Shown: positions 6,731 through 12,417 of the stretch, one piece after another
Layout of the letters: each line of letters begins with the position of its first letter
How positions within the stretch are numbered: position 1 is the first letter of the stretch
Source: Cyclobacteriaceae bacterium
Lineage (GTDB): Bacteria; Bacteroidota; Bacteroidia; Cytophagales; Cyclobacteriaceae
Reading direction: 5' to 3'
Assembly (NCBI GenBank): GCA_028279155.1
Contig: JANQST010000209.1
Span: forward strand, 1-12,417
DNA length: 12,417 nt
Position numbers and translations under genes: made by a program
Notes under the pieces: model-generated
The model's database searches: none
Seen by the model: the letters and a program-made list of their open reading frames with translations, nothing else
Told to the model about the DNA's origin: nothing

Positions 6731-9346
6731 ATGCTAATAAGAATCTCTCTATTCACATTATTGATCATCCTTATTTCCTTGAGTGTCTCAGCTCAGGATC
6801 TTTTACAAACCCGGTTTTCCCTCAAAAAGACTTCAGGTACCCGAGGTGAATTATTGAATGACATACGTCAGGTAACAGGAATTGAATTCTCCTATAATCC
6901 AAATTTTATACGTGCCAAGGAAAACGTGGAGTTGAAGAAAACAACAGGTACACTTGGGGAGTTCTTAGACATCATTCTTGATGATCTACCCATATCCTTA
7001 AAGGTCAGGAATAAAAAAGTATTGATTTTAAAGAAACAAGCAGAAAAAGGACAAGCAATCATAAAAGGTGTAATACAAGAAGCTTCATCGGGTGAAACAT
7101 TGATTGGAGCGACAATTAGGCTACAATCTTTAGAAGACGACACCCAATCCTATGGCGTAATATCTAACCTGTACGGCTTTTATTCCCTTACGATCCCGTC
7201 TGGACGGTATCGATTTATTATCTCTTATATTGGGTATCAAACGGAGAGCAGAGAGATAGAATTGGACGGTCAACTATCGTTTGATTTTGATCTTGTACCT
7301 TCTTCCACACAACTGGAGGAAGTAGTTGTCGAGTCTAGCAGCTACCTTCTGGAGCCGGATCATAACTATCGTTCGAGTGATCTGGGGAAAAATACAATTG
7401 ACATAGCCGCTGTCCGAAAAATGCCTGCGTTATTTGGCGAAGTTGATCCGATCAAATCTATCCAATTGCTACCAGGTGTTAATATTAGCGGCGAGGGTTC
7501 CACTAATTTCTACGTACGAGGAGGCAATGCTGATCACAACCTCATTCAACTGGATGAAGCTACCGTATACAATGCTTCGCACATGATGGGTTTTTTATCA
7601 GTTTTTAACCCTGACGCACTCAATTACATGCAATTTTACAGGGGCCACATTCCAGCGCAGTTTGGTGGTAGGTTGTCTTCGCTTTTGGATATCCGCATGA
7701 AAGACGGTGATGATTCAAATTATCATCTTGCTGGTGGGATCGGTATTACCTCAAGTCGACTCACCGCGGAAGGCCCGATTGTAAAAGAAAAGAGTTCCTT
7801 TATCCTCTCTGCCAGGAGAACCTACCTGGATCAGTTTCTGCGATTTTCTAATGATGAGTTCACCCGAGAAACACGCATCTATTTTTATGATCTCAATGCT
7901 AAACTTAGTTACAGATTAAATGATAAAAATCGAATCTATCTGTCCGGGTATTTTGGCCGTGATCTGAACAAAATCCTGGCGCTTCAATATGTTATTGACT
8001 GGGGAAATGCCACCGGAACTTTCCGCTGGAATCACCTATTCAACGACCGCCTTTTTTCCAATACAACGTTGCTATATAGCAAATACGATTACCTGATAGA
8101 TCTGTCTGATGAAAATTCAGCTTTCAATTGGAGGTCGAAAGTAGAAGACATCACATTTAAAGAAGACCTGGATTTTTACGTTAATCCAAAACATCTCATG
8201 AAGATTGGATTACAAACCACACTGCATCAATTTGTGCCCGGACAATCGGATGAGGATCCCTCATCGGGGGTACCCAACAAAAAGTCCCTTGAAAGTGCGG
8301 TATACTTCAGTTCAGACCTTGAGATCAGTGATCGGTTGCGACTGAACTCAGGGCTCCGGTATTCGCTCTATCAATTATTCGGGTCAACCACACTCTACAG
8401 TTATGATAATGATTTCAACATTACCGATGAAGTGCAAACTAGTGGCAATGGGGTATACAAAACTTACCAGGGTTTTGAGCCAAGATTCAGCGTACGTTAC
8501 CTTCTTGGATCCGAAAACTCTTTAAAGTTTAGCTACAACAGAAATCGTCAATACATACAATTGCTTTCTAATTTGTCCCTGGGCTTAAACGTATTTGACA
8601 TCTGGTACCCTTCAACAAACCAAATTAAACCCCAGATATCAGACCAACTCAGTGTTGGGTACTTCAAAAATTTCCGGAAGAATATGTATGAACTTTCTAC
8701 CGAAGTTTATTACAAACGACTTCAAAATCAGGTGGATTATGTCGACCATTCCACGCTGATCATGAACCGTGAATTGGAGGCTTCCTTAAGAACAGGTATG
8801 GGATACGCTTACGGTTTTGAAATGTCTTTAAGAAAAAACGGGCGGCTCAATGGTTGGATTTCGTATAACTACTCCAGGGCCAAACGGAAAATCGAAGGGA
8901 TCAACAATTTTCAAGAATACCCAGCTCTGTTTGATCAGCCACATACAGTCTCAGTAGTTGGTAATTATTCCCTTAGTACCCGATGGGAATTTTCTGCCAA
9001 CTGGAATTTCACAAGTGGTCGTCCCGTAACGCTTCCCGAAGAGACATTTCGGTATGATGGATACATAGTGCCGATATATGGAACCAAGAACTCTGGTCGT
9101 TTGCCGGACTACCATCGATTGGATGTGTCCTTCACCCTTTATCCAAAGGAAAAACCAGGACGTAAAAATCAAAGCTCATGGAATTTCTCATTGTACAATG
9201 TCTATTCCAGGAAAAATGCAGCAAGCGTTTTTGTGACTTCTGAATTGGCAGACATTGATCTTGTTAAAAACAAGGATCGATCTGCATTCCATAAGCTCTC
9301 GTTTTTCGGAATCATTCCGAGTGTCACCTATAATTTCAAATTTTAA
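6731..9346 (+). CDS. TonB-dependent outer-membrane receptor with STN and carboxypeptidase-like domains
   Basis: An 871-residue outer-membrane transporter that imports a substrate with TonB energy and signals through FecR. The ATG at 6731 is chosen because a signal peptide follows (MLIRISLFTLLIILISLSVSAQ); an in-frame GTG at 6641 would overlap the anti-sigma gene. Domains in order: STN signalling domain at about 25-100, carboxypeptidase D regulatory-like beta domain at about 108-190, a TonB-box-like EEVVV at 196-200, plug at about 220-325 (LLPGVNISGEGSTNFYVRGG and FGGRLSSLLDIRMKDG), then the beta barrel ending in the aromatic TYNFKF. The plug and barrel resemble receptors that are paired with DUF4249 proteins, and such a gene follows after five bases. 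It is not a SusC-type receptor with SusD. The substrate is unknown. Confidence 0.95.
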   Translation: MLIRISLFTLLIILISLSVSAQDLLQTRFSLKKTSGTRGELLNDIRQVTGIEFSYNPNFIRAKENVELKKTTGTLGEFLDIILDDLPISLKVRNKKVLILKKQAEKGQAIIKGVIQEASSGETLIGATIRLQSLEDDTQSYGVISNLYGFYSLTIPSGRYRFIISYIGYQTESREIELDGQLSFDFDLVPSSTQLEEVVVESSSYLLEPDHNYRSSDLGKNTIDIAAVRKMPALFGEVDPIKSIQLLPGVNISGEGSTNFYVRGGNADHNLIQLDEATVYNASHMMGFLSVFNPDALNYMQFYRGHIPAQFGGRLSSLLDIRMKDGDDSNYHLAGGIGITSSRLTAEGPIVKEKSSFILSARRTYLDQFLRFSNDEFTRETRIYFYDLNAKLSYRLNDKNRIYLSGYFGRDLNKILALQYVIDWGNATGTFRWNHLFNDRLFSNTTLLYSKYDYLIDLSDENSAFNWRSKVEDITFKEDLDFYVNPKHLMKIGLQTTLHQFVPGQSDEDPSSGVPNKKSLESAVYFSSDLEISDRLRLNSGLRYSLYQLFGSTTLYSYDNDFNITDEVQTSGNGVYKTYQGFEPRFSVRYLLGSENSLKFSYNRNRQYIQLLSNLSLGLNVFDIWYPSTNQIKPQISDQLSVGYFKNFRKNMYELSTEVYYKRLQNQVDYVDHSTLIMNRELEASLRTGMGYAYGFEMSLRKNGRLNGWISYNYSRAKRKIEGINNFQEYPALFDQPHTVSVVGNYSLSTRWEFSANWNFTSGRPVTLPEETFRYDGYIVPIYGTKNSGRLPDYHRLDVSFTLYPKEKPGRKNQSSWNFSLYNVYSRKNAASVFVTSELADIDLVKNKDRSAFHKLSFFGIIPSVTYNFKF

Positions 9347-9351
9347 AGTCA

Positions 9352-10245
9352 ATGAAAAATCTATCTTATCTATTCCTAATCTTGCTTGTTTCTTGTATCG
9401 AAACGATAGAATGGCCCGGAGACAATGAATCGACTGGAAGGATTGTGATCGAAGGAGAAATCACTACAGATACTACTGCACATACTGTGTACGTTTCGAG
9501 AACACAGCCGGTTATTGTCGACTCCCAATCGGAACCTGTTCCTGGAGCGGTGGTCTCAATTGAAAGTGATTCAAGGTCATATATTCTTAGGGAAGTATCT
9601 CCAGGTGTTTATCAGACGGATTCCTCTGCCTTTGGCGTTGTAGGAGAAAGATACCTGCTTCAGGTAATAATTGATGAAGAAATCTATGAAGCGAATGCGG
9701 ATCTTATTCCGCTTGAATTTGTTCCGGATCCGGTTGAAGTTCGCTCCGTAATTTTTTCACCTCCCAATCAACCCGCAAGAGAAGTTTTGCAATTTATATA
9801 CCCTTCCAATTTTGGATCCGAAGTTCCGGCCAGGTACCAGGTATCGGTACGAATCCCTGATAATGCAGATTCTTTGATTGCCTCTGGTTATGAGGCTCCT
9901 CGATGGCTACTGCATGAATTAGAGATGAATAATTTTGTTGTTTCCGACACCTCCTACTACATGCATCCGGGTCTGGAGCCTCCTGCCATTTTTGCTTATG
10001 GCGAAACAAACGAATCACGTCTCTCCTTTCCGGGAACTACAATCATTGAAGAATATTATTCGATGACGCCTGAGCATTATGCTTTTGTGAGGTCGGTCCT
10101 TTCAGAAACAGAATGGAGGGGATTGGGGCCTTTCGGTTTTATCCCGGGAGTTGTTGTTGGAAATATCAGCAATGAAGGTTTTGGATACTTTTCGGCCTCA
10201 CAGGTAGTTCGACTTGAACAGGTTCCAGTTAAACAAGATCAATAA
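9352..10245 (+). CDS. DUF4249 family lipoprotein, partner of the TonB-dependent receptor
   Basis: A 297-residue lipoprotein of the DUF4249 family. The signal peptide carries the lipobox LVSC with Cys15, followed by acidic residues (IETIEWPGDNE) that could act as a surface-export signal in Bacteroidota. The early segment GRIVIEGEITTDTTAHTVYVSRT and the later PVPGAVVSIESDS, VSPGVYQTDSS and GERYLLQV match the family's Ig-like or carboxypeptidase-like beta domain. DUF4249 proteins are regularly encoded beside TonB-dependent receptors and are thought to assist substrate binding, much as SusD does for SusC, although the biochemical role is not established. The start is five bases after the receptor stop, so the two are co-translated. 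The gene converges with the TonB-domain gene at 10270. Confidence 0.88.
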   Translation: MKNLSYLFLILLVSCIETIEWPGDNESTGRIVIEGEITTDTTAHTVYVSRTQPVIVDSQSEPVPGAVVSIESDSRSYILREVSPGVYQTDSSAFGVVGERYLLQVIIDEEIYEANADLIPLEFVPDPVEVRSVIFSPPNQPAREVLQFIYPSNFGSEVPARYQVSVRIPDNADSLIASGYEAPRWLLHELEMNNFVVSDTSYYMHPGLEPPAIFAYGETNESRLSFPGTTIIEEYYSMTPEHYAFVRSVLSETEWRGLGPFGFIPGVVVGNISNEGFGYFSASQVVRLEQVPVKQDQ

Positions 10246-10269
10246 GAGAATCCAACCTACTGTCAATAA

Positions 10270-10659
10270 TTAATCAGGCAGCTTAAATAGAATTGGGAGG
10301 ATCAATTGATGTCTGACGGGCTGACCTCCCATTTTGGCAGGATTCCATTTACCAGAATTCTGAACAATCCTTTGCGCTTCTTCATCGCACCCAGCACCAA
10401 TTCTTTCAACAACGTGAATATTGGAGAGATACCCATCTTTTTCTACGACGAATTGAACAAAAACTCTGCCCTCAATTCCCATTCTAATTGCCTGACGAGG
10501 ATAATTCATTTCCTCTTTTATGTAGCTATACCAAGCGTGAAGACCTCCGGGATATGACGAAGATTCTTCAACGATTGTATATACTTCACTGTTATGTAAT
10601 TCTATTTGAGAACAACCAGAAAGAATAAAGAATAGAAATATGGTCTGTAAGCGTTTCAT
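10270..10659 (-). CDS. TonB C-terminal domain protein with lipoprotein signal
   Basis: A 129-residue protein whose residues 36-129 form a TonB C-terminal domain (PF03544): YPGG at 36-39, YPRQAIRMGIEGRVFVQFVV at 53-72, EKDG at 73-76, CDEEAQRIV at 91-99, W105-N-P107 and QPVRHQLILPILF at 113-125. The N-terminus is MKRLQTIFLFFILSGCSQ, with a lipobox at Cys16 rather than the uncleaved span and Pro-rich linker of a classical TonB. The ATG at 10659 is preferred to the TTG at 10665. It lies tail-to-tail with the receptor locus, 24 bases from the DUF4249 stop, and 121 bases downstream of the VOC gene. It may not energise transport in the usual way, because it lacks an inner-membrane helix to contact ExbB/ExbD. 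It could instead bind receptors from an outer-membrane anchor. Confidence 0.85.
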   Translation of the reverse strand: MKRLQTIFLFFILSGCSQIELHNSEVYTIVEESSSYPGGLHAWYSYIKEEMNYPRQAIRMGIEGRVFVQFVVEKDGYLSNIHVVERIGAGCDEEAQRIVQNSGKWNPAKMGGQPVRHQLILPILFKLPD

Positions 10660-10780
10660 CAGCAAGAAACTCTTCCTGAAAGATGCTTAAAATCCTCAAG
10701 GAATCGAAATCAATTCGATGGACGTGTGATCTTCTTGGTTAAAGACATAAGAACAACATGTTCAATTATAACATTAAGCT

Positions 10781-11188
10781 TTAATTGATCTCTAGCTTGT
10801 AAAAACTCAGTTGATTTCCATCGGGATCTTTAAAGTCAAAATAGGAAACCACATTTGGAACCAACTCAATTTCAGTTGGGGATAGCTTAAGGTTTTTCAA
10901 TCGCTTGTATTGAAACTCAATATCTTTTACTTCCAACCTCAAAACCGAGCTTGAAGACAACTCTCCCTCGAACAGTTGCAGCCAGGTGTTATCATTGAGA
11001 GCAAACTCTATGATACCATCTGCAGGTGAAAAATAATCAATCTCACCTAGCAATTGCTTATACCATTCAATTGAACGTTCAAGCTCTGCAACAGGCAAGC
11101 AAAATGTACTGCTCGGATATGAAAGCTGATCTTGTGCTCTCATTTGAATAGAACAAACAATGAAACAACTGATTATTAAGAATTTCAT
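10781..11188 (-). CDS. VOC (glyoxalase/bleomycin-resistance fold) family protein with apparent signal peptide
   Basis: A 135-residue protein whose residues 24-135 form one VOC module: FCLPVAELERSIEWYKQLLG (residues 29-48), a middle strand FALNDNTWLQLFEG (62-75) and the family closing motif FDFKDPDGNQLSFY (117-130). The metal-binding His and final Glu expected in metalloenzymes of this fold appear to be replaced (T28 or C30 at the first position, Ser128 near the last), so it may be a binding protein or a non-metal enzyme. The N-terminus MKFLIISCFIVCSIQMRAQDQ reads as a signal peptide ending in AQ, which would export it. A second in-frame ATG (Met16, 11143) would give a normal cytosolic VOC of 120 residues. 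The start at 11188 is four bases after the upstream gene's stop, which favours the longer form. Confidence 0.82.
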   Translation of the reverse strand: MKFLIISCFIVCSIQMRAQDQLSYPSSTFCLPVAELERSIEWYKQLLGEIDYFSPADGIIEFALNDNTWLQLFEGELSSSSVLRLEVKDIEFQYKRLKNLKLSPTEIELVPNVVSYFDFKDPDGNQLSFYKLEIN

Positions 11189-11192
11189 GGTC

Positions 11193-11675
11193 TTACTTTA
11201 ACAGTTCTTCCAATTGGTTCATGGCCAACTCCCATCCTTCTGCAGCACCCATTTCTGCCATTTGCTTGAATGCTTCAGGCGAAGCGAATGTAGTTGTAGA
11301 GGTAATCGTAGTTGTGCCTCCTGATGCTTCGAAAGTTACTTCTAATTGCATCGGAGGAATATCTCCTGCTTTTTCTCCGTTTTCATCACAGAAATAATCT
11401 TCCGCTTCAAACATTTCAAGTTCTTTCATTTTCACAAAATCCATCCGACCTCTGTGCTCATCTCCTTCCGGACCGATCATGTTATAAATCCAGTAACCAC
11501 CTTCCCTGAAGTCCATGTGGTCAATTTTGCAGATGTAGGGCTGAGGCGCCCACCATTGACACATAATATCAGGATCACTCCAGGCTTTCCAAACCTTCTC
11601 GATTGGTGCGTTGAATTCGCGAACAGCAATCAATTGATTGTCTTCTAAATTTTCAGTAAATGTGGTCTTACTCAT
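11193..11675 (-). CDS. SRPBCC / AHSA1 domain protein
   Basis: A 160-residue protein of the AHSA1 (activator of Hsp90 ATPase homologue 1-like) branch of the SRPBCC superfamily. Family marks are the FNAPIEKVWKAWSDPDIMCQ opening (21-40), WWAPQPY at 41-47, FREGGYWIYNM at 56-66, the EVTFEASGGTTTITSTTTF strands (112-130) and the closing helix GWELAMNQLEELL (147-159). These proteins form a deep cavity for hydrophobic ligands, and the ligand here is unknown. The gene follows the ArsR-type regulator by 11 bases and precedes the VOC gene by four, so the three form an operon. ArsR-SRPBCC pairs are a common arrangement across Bacteria. Confidence 0.92.
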   Translation of the reverse strand: MSKTTFTENLEDNQLIAVREFNAPIEKVWKAWSDPDIMCQWWAPQPYICKIDHMDFREGGYWIYNMIGPEGDEHRGRMDFVKMKELEMFEAEDYFCDENGEKAGDIPPMQLEVTFEASGGTTTITSTTTFASPEAFKQMAEMGAAEGWELAMNQLEELLK

Positions 11676-11686
11676 TTTAATCTTGT

Positions 11687-12001
11687 TTATTTAATGTTTT
11701 TCAATAGGTCATCCAGCTGATCAAACCGATCTCGCCAGAGTTGTTTGAATGGCTCCAGCCATTCGATGATCTCCAACAGTTTCTCAGGTTTAATGTGGCA
11801 GTATCGTTCTCGCCCTTCTTTGGAAATAGAAATAATGTCACACTCCTCCAAAACCTTGACATGCAATGAAACGCCTTGCCTGGAAATTGAAAATTGATCG
11901 GCAAGTGCGTTCAGATTTTTTGGTTGATCCACAAGTGTTGTAAGAATCTCCCGACGTGTAGGGTCTGCTATGGCCTGAAATATATCTCTACGTTGCTCCA
12001 T
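11687..12001 (-). CDS. ArsR/SmtB-family winged-helix transcriptional repressor
   Basis: A 104-residue regulator with the ArsR family signature IADPTRREILTTL (11-23) and the recognition helix region SISRQGVSLHVKVLEE (38-53), followed by a wing containing KEGRERYCHI (61-70). The ATG at 12001 is used; an in-frame TTG at 12010 falls inside an operator palindrome and would add MRI. The classical metal-site CxC motif of the ELCVCDL type is absent, and only isolated Cys54 and Cys68 occur, so metal sensing is unlikely. Its gene is first in an operon with SRPBCC and VOC genes. Two palindromes directly upstream (12007-12018 and 12032-12049) suggest that it represses itself and the operon. Confidence 0.93.
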   Translation of the reverse strand: MEQRRDIFQAIADPTRREILTTLVDQPKNLNALADQFSISRQGVSLHVKVLEECDIISISKEGRERYCHIKPEKLLEIIEWLEPFKQLWRDRFDQLDDLLKNIK

Positions 12002-12006
12002 AATAC

Positions 12007-12018
12007 GCAAGTACTTGC
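12007..12018. promoter_or_regulatory. Probable ArsR operator, proximal palindrome
   Basis: A perfect 12-base palindrome, GCAAGTACTTGC, lies six bases upstream of the ArsR ATG. It covers the expected transcript start and leader. It shares the GCAAGTA half-site with the distal palindrome, centre-to-centre 28 bases away. Confidence 0.7.
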
Positions 12019-12021
12019 TTG

Positions 12022-12053
12022 CAAATATATACGCAAGTATTTACTTGCGCAAA
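12022..12053 (-). promoter_or_regulatory. Bacteroidota-type promoter of the ArsR-SRPBCC-VOC operon
   Basis: On the minus strand a TTTG (-33 box) at 12053-12050 is followed after 20 bases by TATATTTG at 12029-12022, an exact match to the Bacteroidota -7 consensus TAnnTTTG. This places the transcript start near 12016 and gives a leader of about 15 bases with no Shine-Dalgarno site, as is usual in this phylum. The space between the boxes is filled by the distal palindrome. Confidence 0.7.
12032..12049. promoter_or_regulatory. Probable ArsR operator, distal palindrome between the promoter boxes
   Basis: CGCAAGTA and TACTTGCG are perfect 8-base arms separated by TT. The site lies exactly between the TTTG and TATATTTG boxes, so a bound dimer would block RNA polymerase. 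The half-site GCAAGTA is identical to that in the proximal palindrome. Confidence 0.75.
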
Positions 12054-12116
12054 AGTGTATGTGAAAACTTTAGTAAATGGAAGAATAGAAGAGGTATGAG
12101 GGCTTTTGTTATTCGT

Positions 12117-12281
12117 TTAGAACTTAACTGCTTCCATCTCTTTTAGCACCTTATCTGCTTCGACGAGTTTAGCGTCACTTTGATTCCGACTAACTTTAGC
12201 AAGTTCATACGATTCTTTAAGGAGTTTTTCGTACCGACCTTGCAACTTTTTAATTTGAGATTTTTGTCTGAAAAATGGCAT
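12117..12281 (-). CDS. Lacal_2735 family small coiled-coil protein
   Basis: A 54-residue, highly charged helical protein: MPFFRQKSQIKKLQGRYEKL at 1-20, then LLKESYELAKVSRNQSDAKL and VEADKVLKEMEAVKF. The pattern of Lys-rich start, KLQxxYEKLLKExYELxK and SDxKxxEAxxVLKxxE matches small proteins in Bacteroidota annotated as the Lacal_2735 family, which have no known function. The ATG at 12281 is chosen because the family begins there; an in-frame start 39 bases upstream would add a non-family segment. It is in the same direction as the ArsR operon but ends about 64 bases before that promoter, so it is a separate unit. The region 12282-12358 upstream holds no clear promoter. Confidence 0.8.
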   Translation of the reverse strand: MPFFRQKSQIKKLQGRYEKLLKESYELAKVSRNQSDAKLVEADKVLKEMEAVKF

Positions 12282-12358
12282 TGTTGTACACTTATGTTGA
12301 CCAAACCATATTCTACCCAATATTGTTTGCTTCCCAATGAAAGATTTTTAAAAATGTT

Positions 12359-12417
12359 TTAGTAAGACGAAGTAATGGCTTCTTCTACTTTGATACTTCT
12401 CAGTGACTTTTTTGTCT
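12359..12417. other. Right edge, possible partial gene on either strand
   Basis: Two short open frames run off the edge. On the minus strand 18 codons end in KVEEAITSSY and a TAA at 12359-12361, which could be the C-terminus of a gene. On the plus strand an ATG at 12375 opens MASSTLILLSDFFV, which could be an N-terminus. Neither is long enough to assign, and they cannot both easily be real. Confidence 0.2.

Noticed and set aside
10246..10269. Convergent gap considered as a bidirectional terminator
   Set aside because: No stem of useful length or G+C content can be drawn in 24 bases.
10306..10557. Plus-strand open frame opposite the TonB-domain gene
   Set aside because: It is a shadow of the well-supported minus-strand gene and shows no family motif.
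10660..10665. TTG start for the TonB-domain lipoprotein
   Set aside because: An ATG two codons later gives a standard lipoprotein signal beginning MKRL.
12002..12010. TTG start for the ArsR repressor
   Set aside because: It lies within the operator palindrome and the expected leader; the ATG at 12001 gives the normal family N-terminus.

Overview
The window looks like chromosomal DNA from a Bacteroidota bacterium, most likely a marine-type Cytophagales or Flavobacteriia relative. This rests on family content and signal style: a LytS-type kinase next to a response regulator, a PD40 protein, an ECF sigma / FecR / STN-TonB-dependent receptor / DUF4249 cluster, a Lacal_2735-type small protein, signal peptides ending in 'AQ', A/T-rich spacers with few Shine-Dalgarno sites, and one good TTTG...TAnnTTTG promoter. 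No rRNA, tRNA, CRISPR array, transposase or phage gene was seen, so this is ordinary chromosome.

Layout. (1) 1-1716, minus: a two-component pair, the first 14 codons of a response regulator preceded by its LytS/YehU-like histidine kinase. (2) 1971-3735, plus: two exported proteins one base apart, a PD40 beta-propeller protein and an esterase-type alpha/beta hydrolase. (3) 3820-4797, plus: an aspartate/glutamate racemase family protein and a DUF202 membrane protein. (4) 4801-4938, minus: an easily missed 45-residue single-span membrane protein. (5) 5110-10245, plus: ECF sigma factor, FecR-like anti-sigma factor, TonB-dependent receptor with an STN signalling domain, and a DUF4249 lipoprotein. 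This is a complete cell-surface signalling and uptake locus. (6) 10270-10659, minus: a short TonB C-terminal-domain lipoprotein converging on that locus. (7) 10781-12001, minus: an ArsR repressor, an SRPBCC/AHSA1 protein and a VOC protein, preceded by a promoter that carries two palindromes. (8) 12117-12281, minus: a Lacal_2735-like coiled-coil protein. The last 50 or so bases are too short to assign.

How the genes work together. In region 5, substrate binding by the receptor should be passed through its periplasmic STN domain to FecR, which then frees or activates the sigma factor to transcribe the receptor and the DUF4249 partner. The substrate cannot be read from the sequence. In region 7, the ArsR protein probably represses its own operon by binding the palindromes, one of which fills the space between the promoter boxes. 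In region 1, the kinase signals to the LytTR-type regulator that continues off the left edge.

I found no convincing undescribed multi-gene system. The points most worth a second look are the lipoprotein-style TonB domain, the 45-residue membrane protein, the ArsR operator/promoter, the VOC protein with an apparent signal peptide, and the lipobox on the histidine kinase. Several genes have in-frame upstream alternative starts (positions 1947, 3784, 6641, 10665 and 12010), which I rejected in favour of internal ATG codons.
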